This document shows positions 56,971-64,000 of a DNA stretch of 64,000 bases, one piece after another. Position numbers and translations under genes: made by a program. Position 1 is the first letter of the stretch, and the number at the start of each line of letters is the position of its first letter. Below the pieces are notes generated by a model that saw only the letters and a list, made by a program, of their open reading frames with translations, was not told where the DNA came from and made no database searches. Source of the stretch: Lepeophtheirus salmonis (lineage: Eukaryota > Arthropoda > Copepoda > Siphonostomatoida > Caligidae); the NCBI RefSeq assembly GCF_016086655.4, contig NC_052136.2:48414492-48478491 (forward strand), in the 5' to 3' direction.

Positions 56971-57427
56971 TATCTGCATGGTTAGCAGTGTTGACTGAAA
57001 TGCAACGATCTTATATATAGGATACTTGCTATAAATCGCATGGCCTAATCAAAGTACGGGCTCGTTGTGGCCTAATAGGCTGGTGCTCTCTCTTGAAACT
57101 TATAATTGACACATAGTTTTAATTTATTTGAAATAAGAGAATTATTATTTTGTCATGATTTATGAGAATGTTGGATTATGATAACTTCTCTAACACGGAT
57201 GATTCACATAATTTAAGATATTACATATATTTTTTAAACATGAAGTATTAAGAATTAAGCAAAATTGACTAACACGTTAGTTTGAACTTTGTTGTGTTAT
57301 TTTCAATTTTTTAAATCAATTTACACGGTTAAATGGCGAGTTACTTTAACCGAAAGAGTCTGTATTGAAAAATTATTCAAGTAATAATAATTACATAATA
57401 AAAACTGTCTAATTTAATAAATCACTA
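56971..57427. other. AT-rich spacer 3' of mrpl11
   Basis: The 3' UTR of mrpl11 should begin here. No gene is recognised. Confidence 0.4.
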
Positions 57428-58056
57428 CTATTGACGCAATAGTTTAGCTTCTTTAATGGCTTTGATTTCAGCGAGCTGTTCTTCGACCACCTTAGAAGCA
57501 TCTTTAAGAAATACGTCATATTCTTCAGGATCCAGATGATCTACGATTTTAATACCTACTCTACGAGCAGAAACACAAATCCTTTGAACAATTTCTTGTA
57601 AGTCAATCATTTGCAGCAGAGGATCCTCAGATTTGAGTTTGGCAATCTCGTAGACATGCTTTCGCGTAACCATACCAACAATTTCATTTTTCATTGCACC
57701 CCTTGAAATCCCTGCTGCTTGCTTAAGGAAATATTCGAATGGAGGATGAGCCATCACTAAGTTATGACTTCGATCAGCGTTAAGGGTGATTTTACACGGA
57801 ATGGGGACTCCTGCTTTGAAAATGCTTGTCTTCAAGTTAAAGTCTTTAATAAATGATGCAATGTTGACACCCAACTTAAAAGAACCCACATAATGTATCA
57901 ATATTTAAACCATTAAATTAATAGAATGCATACTTCTCCTAACTGAGATCCAAGTGGAGGACCTGGGCTTGCCATTTGAGCAGGAATATGAGTTACAATA
58001 CGTATTCGTGATACATTAGTCGCAGCTTGTTTAGCTGCTTTACCCATTTTAGACAT
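57428..58056 (-). CDS. mrpl11: Mitochondrial ribosomal protein L11 (uL11m)
   Basis: This two-exon gene has exon 1 at 58056-57934 and exon 2 at 57874-57428, with a 59-bp GT-AG intron in phase 0, giving 189 residues. Exon 1 starts MSKMGKAAKQ and ends with PGPPLGSQLGE, the diagnostic L11 signature. Exon 2 continues LGVNIASFIKDFNLKT, then KAGVPIPCKITL, AHPPFEYFLKQAAGISRGA and RKHVYEIAKLKSEDP. The length and the MSK start match animal MRPL11. The protein binds the large mitoribosomal rRNA at the GTPase-associated stalk base. Residue order GxxLGVNI fits the family after the splice, confirming the intron. A CCAAT box and a CRE-like site lie about 130 bp upstream of the ATG. Confidence 0.92.
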
Positions 58057-58181
58057 AATTAAAATTGTTTAAAGATTTCCTAACTAGTAATTAATAATTA
58101 TCCATTCAAAAAACGAGGTGGACAAACAATGTCTTTTTTTCAACTATTTGATGAAACGGCACATCAGCTGTTTTGTTTATC

Positions 58182-58192
58182 TACGTCATTGG
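58182..58192 (-). promoter_or_regulatory. Candidate CCAAT/CRE-like promoter element of mrpl11
   Basis: On the minus strand GGCCAATGACGTA contains CCAAT (58192-58188) overlapped by TGACGTA, a CRE-like half. It lies roughly 130 bp upstream of the mrpl11 ATG in a GC-richer patch, with an E-box (CAGCTG) 15-20 bp further downstream. Function is inferred from position only. Confidence 0.35.
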
Positions 58193-58259
58193 CCGAAGGT
58201 GTTATTCTTTAGATAATATAAAAGTAAACCTTTATAGTACCACGCAACCTTTACTCCAA

Positions 58260-60810
58260 AAAGAAAAAGAAAAAAGCCCGAAATCATCTCTTAGTTAGCC
58301 ATATAAGTCAATTATACCGTTATACCAACTGCTATTTATCTCTTTTATACCCCGTAAAACACGGGACTATCACTGTCATCCATCATTTAAAAAAATGAAT
58401 TTCATATTATAAAAATCATCATATTTTTATATTTTATTCTGTATTCTAATATTGCTTAGTAATATTTTATTAAAAGAGTAGTTATCATATTATTTCTGTG
58501 GAGAAATAGCCAAAAAAATTTTATAGAAATATTAAAATGGCCAAATTATATATTCACAATGAGGGATCAACAAGAAATTTTCTTTTGGAAATTTGGCATA
58601 AGTGTAGAATAAAACTTTTTAATTTGTGTATTTACCAAAAGAATACATTATAAATAGCGATAACGTATCAAGGGAGAAGAGGGAATCGACAGCTGACAAA
58701 AAAATAAAGAGTACTTTTGTGTTAGTGAGGTAACGCCCTGATTCGGAGGAGCAAAAGCTTCAATCACGCAACCTGGTGTCGTGGAGAACATCATTTTTGA
58801 TGATCAATTCGACTTAGTGAACTCATTTGAACTTTAGACAATTATAAGGCTATCATATTTGTCGTAGTTGTAGTGTTATATCAACATCACTTGGTATTTT
58901 AAGCAACTCTTCCATTTTGAAATAATATTCGAAATCCTAAAAAATTGTTTTTGAAGAAAAAATGATGGATTGACTTATTGTACATATACAACTCAAAATC
59001 AATGTAGATATATCTTAAAAAGTTTTCTAAAATAAAATTTAAAAATATTATCAAACAATAATTTAAAATCATGAATTTGCCCTTCAAAAATAAATTATCT
59101 TCAGTTTTGTGCTTGCTCAAGATTAAGTAGTAAGTTTAATATCAATAATAAGAAATATTATATCCCTATTGATTTTTAAATAATATTTTAATTAATTCAT
59201 AACGAGGCTTATGTAGTTATATGTTAGTTACCATACAGAAAGGTATATAAAACTTACATATCCTCAATTAATGAGTTTAGAAGTTTCAAAATTATCAAAT
59301 TTTACATAATTACATTTAATTGAGCAGAAAGTTAGTAAAGTAGCATGTAGGTGAATGAATGTAGAATTAAAATAAGTTTCATTCAAATAACAGGGAATAT
59401 TTCTCCGTTAATGTTGTATAAATAATGAAATTAATTCATTGGGATGAACAAGATTCTTATATTGGATGCCGAAATAGAACCAATTTGAAACATCAGTGAG
59501 ACTGTATCAATGTTTTATATCCCCATTCATGAGCTTAAAAAGATCAAAATAATGTAATTTTTAGTAACTACAGGCTACTTAAATCTATAACTTTCCATTA
59601 AACAATAATTATGGCTGATGAATGATCTTAGAGTCAGCGGAGTCATAAATATTCACTACCAGCTTTGGTTTGCAACACAGAGAATATGTATATTTTTCCT
59701 ATGATTTGAAAAGACAATATCCACTTGCAATTTGGTGTAGGTCAGATTTTTTTTTTTTATCGATTAGAACCTTGTGACAAGACCAGTTAGGTTTTTGACC
59801 AAAAATACTTAAGGTGATGATGTAGAAAGTAAAGTGGTTGAGAAGTAGTTTTCTCTAAGGAAGATTTTGAAAAATATTCAAGATCTTCTTTATCATTATG
59901 TGTAGAGAAAGGATACAAAAAATGCAGAATTTTATTAATTATCTAAATTAAAATCAACTGTTATGTCTGAAAACGATTAATGACATGCAATGTCTTTGTT
60001 CAAAAAAATATTAAAGTAAAAAATTAATTAAATAGTGAAATATTATAATTATCCTATATTAAGTAAGTTATACTGGAAAATCCATCTTTATAGGGGTATA
60101 TCCTAATATTAACACTAATTAACAATTGTTTTCAATTAATAATAAAAGATTTTTCATCATAATTAACAATTACTTTTTATTCAAATATTGCTAGGCTTCA
60201 CGAATATCATGTTCTTGGTACATAAACTAAGATATTTCCTAAATCTACCCAACTTTAAAAAAAAAAATTATTTCAATTATATATTAAAAAAATCACTAAA
60301 AATGTAATTCGCTGAATTATTTGAGATTTCACTATGACGTTAGATATGGCGACATAAGATAGTCCTTTTCAAAATTAAATCTTATAATTAAACGTATAAT
60401 TTTAGGAAATGTCTGTTTATAAAAATGTTGGGATAATATTTTTTGAGGATTGTGGGAAGGAGAAATTGGTCACCTTTTGAAGATGATCACACAATTCGGG
60501 TAGTCAACTGTCATAGAAAGCCATTTTGATAAGGGAAAGCAATCTTTCTCTACCAGGCACAAGGTTCATTTTGCTGTATCTTTATGTATATATAATATAT
60601 TACCTTGCTATAGTTTTCAAAATAATTATATGAATATACTTAAAAGATTTTTGGAGTGATTTACCGAGTAAACGAAACTAATCTTTATTGTTTTTGGAGT
60701 GATCTGAGTTTCAATTAAACACAAGTTTTAATATATATATTTTTTTAAACCTTCCTATAGCCGGCTAACTATATTGAGATTTTACTATAATTTTTCGAAT
60801 AAGATACAAT
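58260..60810. other. AT-rich intergenic region between mrpl11 and the BTB gene
   Basis: No gene is recognised. A GC-richer patch near 58725-58800 (GGTAACGCCCTGATTCGGAG) has no known motif. The promoter of the plus-strand BTB gene should lie near the right side. No clear TATA box was assigned, because TATA-like strings are everywhere in this sequence. Confidence 0.4.
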
Positions 60811-61707
60811 ATGGGCTCTCACGAGCAACTTTGTCTCAAATGGAATGATTTTGAATCCAGTATTAAGACAGGTTTTTCAAAGCTTCGTAAACAAAAAGAG
60901 TTTTTTGATGTAACCATCGCAAGTAACGGTCGGTTTATGAAAGCTCACAAAGTGATACTCAGCGCATGTTCACCCTTTTTCCATCAAATAATTAAGAATA
61001 TCCCTCACGATCATCCCTTCATTTATTTACGTGACATTAAGGCCGAACATCTTGAGTCACTCCTCTGTTTTATGTATGATGGAGAGGTGAATGTTTCACA
61101 AAATGAATTAGAGAACTTTCTTTCAGTGGCAGAAGAGCTACAAATACATGGGCTATCTCAGAAAGTCAGTGCAAGTGAGCCAGATTTAAAGAAGCGTAAA
61201 TTAAACAGAATCTCTACTAAATGCAATCCAGAGGTCCTGAAATCCTCACCGTCAAGTCATAAAGGCAAAGTGAGTGAAGAAAAGGATAGTATTACTCTCT
61301 ATGACGAAGAGATTGTTCCTGATGATGAATATATTGAAGAGGAGCACGAAAATTTCCTCCCAAATGATAGCAAGATTATAAAATTCCATTACGATACTCC
61401 TAGTGGCGAAGGGAATTCATCCACATCATCTCAGTCTTTCGAAAAAAATAAATCTTTGAACAAGAATGAATTAGATATTGCTATTGACAAACTCATTTGC
61501 AAAAGTCCAAACGGTCATATTTATTGTACTCGGTGTGATTATTCTACAGCTCTTCAAAGAAGTATTCGAGATCATATAGAAGCTAAGCACATTGTTACAG
61601 ATGGTTTTGAGTGTGATCAATGCAGTTTACGATGTAAAACAAGAGCAAGTCTGAGGCGACATCACTATCGACGACATCCTAAAATTAGTAATGATTTCAT
61701 AATATAA
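60811..61707 (+). CDS. BTB/POZ and C2H2 zinc-finger transcription factor
   Basis: This is a single uninterrupted frame of 298 residues. Residues 7-115 form a BTB domain of the arthropod Tramtrack/Broad type: QLCLKWNDFESSI, FFDVTIASNGRFMKAHKVIL, SACSPFFHQIIK, FMYDGEVNVSQNELENFLSV and AEELQIHGLS. An acidic Ser-rich linker follows (EEIVPDDEYIEEEHE). Two C2H2 fingers lie at about 238-260 (YCTRCDYSTALQRSIRDH) and 266-289 (FECDQCSLRCKTRASLRRHH), both with CX2CX12HX4H spacing. The family acts in the nucleus as sequence-specific regulators that dimerise through BTB. The ATG at 60811 starts MGSHEQLCLKW, the usual few residues before the BTB. I cannot assign an orthologue. The absence of introns is notable, since many insect relatives are multi-exon. 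Confidence 0.9.
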   Translation: MGSHEQLCLKWNDFESSIKTGFSKLRKQKEFFDVTIASNGRFMKAHKVILSACSPFFHQIIKNIPHDHPFIYLRDIKAEHLESLLCFMYDGEVNVSQNELENFLSVAEELQIHGLSQKVSASEPDLKKRKLNRISTKCNPEVLKSSPSSHKGKVSEEKDSITLYDEEIVPDDEYIEEEHENFLPNDSKIIKFHYDTPSGEGNSSTSSQSFEKNKSLNKNELDIAIDKLICKSPNGHIYCTRCDYSTALQRSIRDHIEAKHIVTDGFECDQCSLRCKTRASLRRHHYRRHPKISNDFII

Positions 61708-62202
61708 AATATGACTTAAGAGTTGTTCTTCTGATCCTTTCTTAGATACTTGATTAAAAAAACATTAGACTTTTCGTTTTCATTCCATGAATATGTACAA
61801 ATATATTGACGTGAAGTTCCAAAATCTCACATCGAAAGTTTATGTTATCTATTTTTAAATACCTCATCTTCGTAATGTAATAAATAATTATTTATATGAT
61901 ACTCTTGTAATGAATTATTTGGCAAATTGTGTGGAAGTCTAACGGGTTCAATTTAATTTAATCACTTAGTTAGCATTAAAAAGAAAAGAGCGGAATTTCA
62001 GAGTCAGCAATTTCCAAATGATTTTATAATTCTAGATTCAACACAGAAAATCCAAAATTAAAAGGAATAATTATTTTATTTTAAAAATTGGTTTCTCAAT
62101 TTGAATGAATACTTATTTCAATGAAATATCACCTTGAAATGGACTATGTAGTATTAACCAAAATACTAAAGAAAATTTGTAAAACAATGAGGTACATATA
62201 AT
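61708..62202. other. Convergent 3' region between the BTB gene and fdx2
   Basis: AT-rich sequence of 495 bp lies between the two converging genes and must hold both 3' UTRs. AATAAATAA near 61879 on the plus strand could be the BTB poly(A) signal. Confidence 0.4.
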
Positions 62203-62715
<513 letters not shown>

Positions 62716-62835
62716 ACATGAGTTTGTACTTAGTGAGTATTGTTGCATAATTTTTCCATCTAGCCAATATGTGTATATTAGCATACGGTACCCCTGGAGA
62801 GTAAAATCAGTAGGAAAGACTGAGTAGGTTTCCAT

Positions 62836-64000
62836 TTCATATGTTCACAAGACTTTAATCCTTATTTATTCATACATAATAATAGTCCAGTTATCTTCTA
62901 TTGGATAATTTAGACTTAATTTGTCTATATCTGAGCTGCATACAGAGTAAACTTGGTGTCCTTACTGATGGCCGTATCATATTTTAGGTGCATTAAGTAT
63001 TGACATACATAATTATTGAAATGCCAATTGTTTTTTGTCACATTTTAAATGTATGATGATATAAAAATGCAAACAATACTATTATATTTTTATCAAATAA
63101 ATATTTCAGAAATAAAATATCAACATATTTAACAAAATAATCATTCAACTATGCATTATACAGAAAAAGTTAACATATGGTTTATGATGAATTAATTGTT
63201 ACATTGACGTAATTTCAGATTCAAACAATCTGCAGTAGTAAATATAATTATAGAAGTAAACAAATGACACTTTGCTCGGTCTTCCCTACTAACTTATATA
63301 TGAAATACTCGATCAAAAATTATGAAACAATATGGAGGATCTGAGTTGCAGTGACTCAAGTGAGAGGGAAGATTTTTATAAAGTAATGACGTCATTGGAA
63401 GTAAGCATAAAAGGAAATAAATGAGACAGCTAGTTAATACTAATTTAAAGCTCCTAGCTAAACCATTAAACTTTTTACCACTAGTTAAAGTAGCTTTACA
63501 TTTCTTTCCCTCTTTTTTATTATTTAATTCTCCATAAGCTATAAAACAAAATGATAAAACGCACCTCTCAGCTTGAGTTCATGGTTTATGTTTTTTGCCA
63601 TACAAGAGGTCGCTTTTTAAAATACAACAAATGACGTCACTTTATCATTTTTCAATATCCCGTATGTAGGCAGTTTACGAAAATCGTCTTTTAAAAAAAG
63701 TGTTTTTTTGGTTAACTTCCAGAAAACTCCGGTAAAATTCGAATATGATTAGGTAAACTTTAGGATTTTTTCTATCAAATAGCAAAAATTTTTAAATATC
63801 GATCTACTGGCATAGACATTATTATACTTACAAAATTGTTCTTTCTAAATGACAAATTTAGTTGGCTAATAGAATACATAACTAATTTAACTATGGCTAC
63901 GTATACTTTCATTCGCCAGCTGTGTAAAAAATCGAGTTAAAACACTTAATACATTTAAATTCGACCATTTAAAATTCGTCATTAAAAAAAGTTAATTTTC
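62836..64000. other. AT-rich sequence 5' of fdx2
   Basis: It should contain the fdx2 promoter near its left edge. TGACGTCA-type palindromes occur near 63386 (AATGACGTCATT) and 63631 (ATGACGTCAC). No gene is recognised. Confidence 0.4.

Overview
The window is eukaryotic, AT-rich and intron-bearing. It is dense with degraded class I and class II transposons, and its few recognisable genes are animal-type: Ret, mrpl11, a BTB zinc-finger factor and fdx2. The transposase families (several Tc1/mariner types, a P-element/THAP type), short GT-AG introns and base composition fit an arthropod. A copepod such as a sea louse is my best guess, but that is inference from style and not a database match.

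Layout. 1-7.5 kb: minus-strand exons of a Ret-like receptor tyrosine kinase. Five exons in perfect phase (2140-4271) encode cadherin-like domains and the start of the cysteine-rich domain; the transmembrane and kinase parts are not found. A possible further exon lies at 7344-7506, beyond a Tc1/mariner-family fragment (5.94-6.77 kb). 8-10.2 kb: a mariner with visible inverted ends, then a palindromic MITE-like element. 10.2-17 kb: mostly AT-rich sequence without recognised genes. 17.07-18.48 kb: a compact LTR element with two LTRs, a 5-bp target duplication, a polypurine tract and one long reading frame containing five exact-length 60-bp repeats. 18.9-20.2 kb: a chimeric Tc1/mariner relic. 21-35 kb: dispersed repeats and two degenerate LINEs (24.8-27.6 and 30.3-33.3 kb). 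35.4 kb: an orphan exon candidate. 36.4-38 kb: a MITE with an inserted mariner, and a transposase 3' end. 38.7-41.9 kb: a minus-strand Ty3/Gypsy copy lacking the reverse transcriptase palm. 42.4-44.3 kb: a dispersed repeat split by a complete-ended, internally deleted mariner. 44.7-46.2 kb: a second Gypsy remnant with a possible 3' LTR. 47.6-51.0 kb: two more LINE relics on opposite strands. 54.0-57.0 kb: a Tc1/mariner 3' end and a P-element-like THAP transposon with clear terminal inverted repeats.

The gene-rich end (57.4-62.8 kb) holds mrpl11 (mitoribosome, minus, two exons), a single-exon BTB-C2H2 transcription factor (plus) and fdx2 (mitochondrial [2Fe-2S] ferredoxin, minus, two exons). 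mrpl11 and fdx2 both serve mitochondria, but nothing here shows they are co-regulated.

Exon ends were placed by reading splice sites and frames by eye; no alignment or search was run. Family names rest on remembered motifs.
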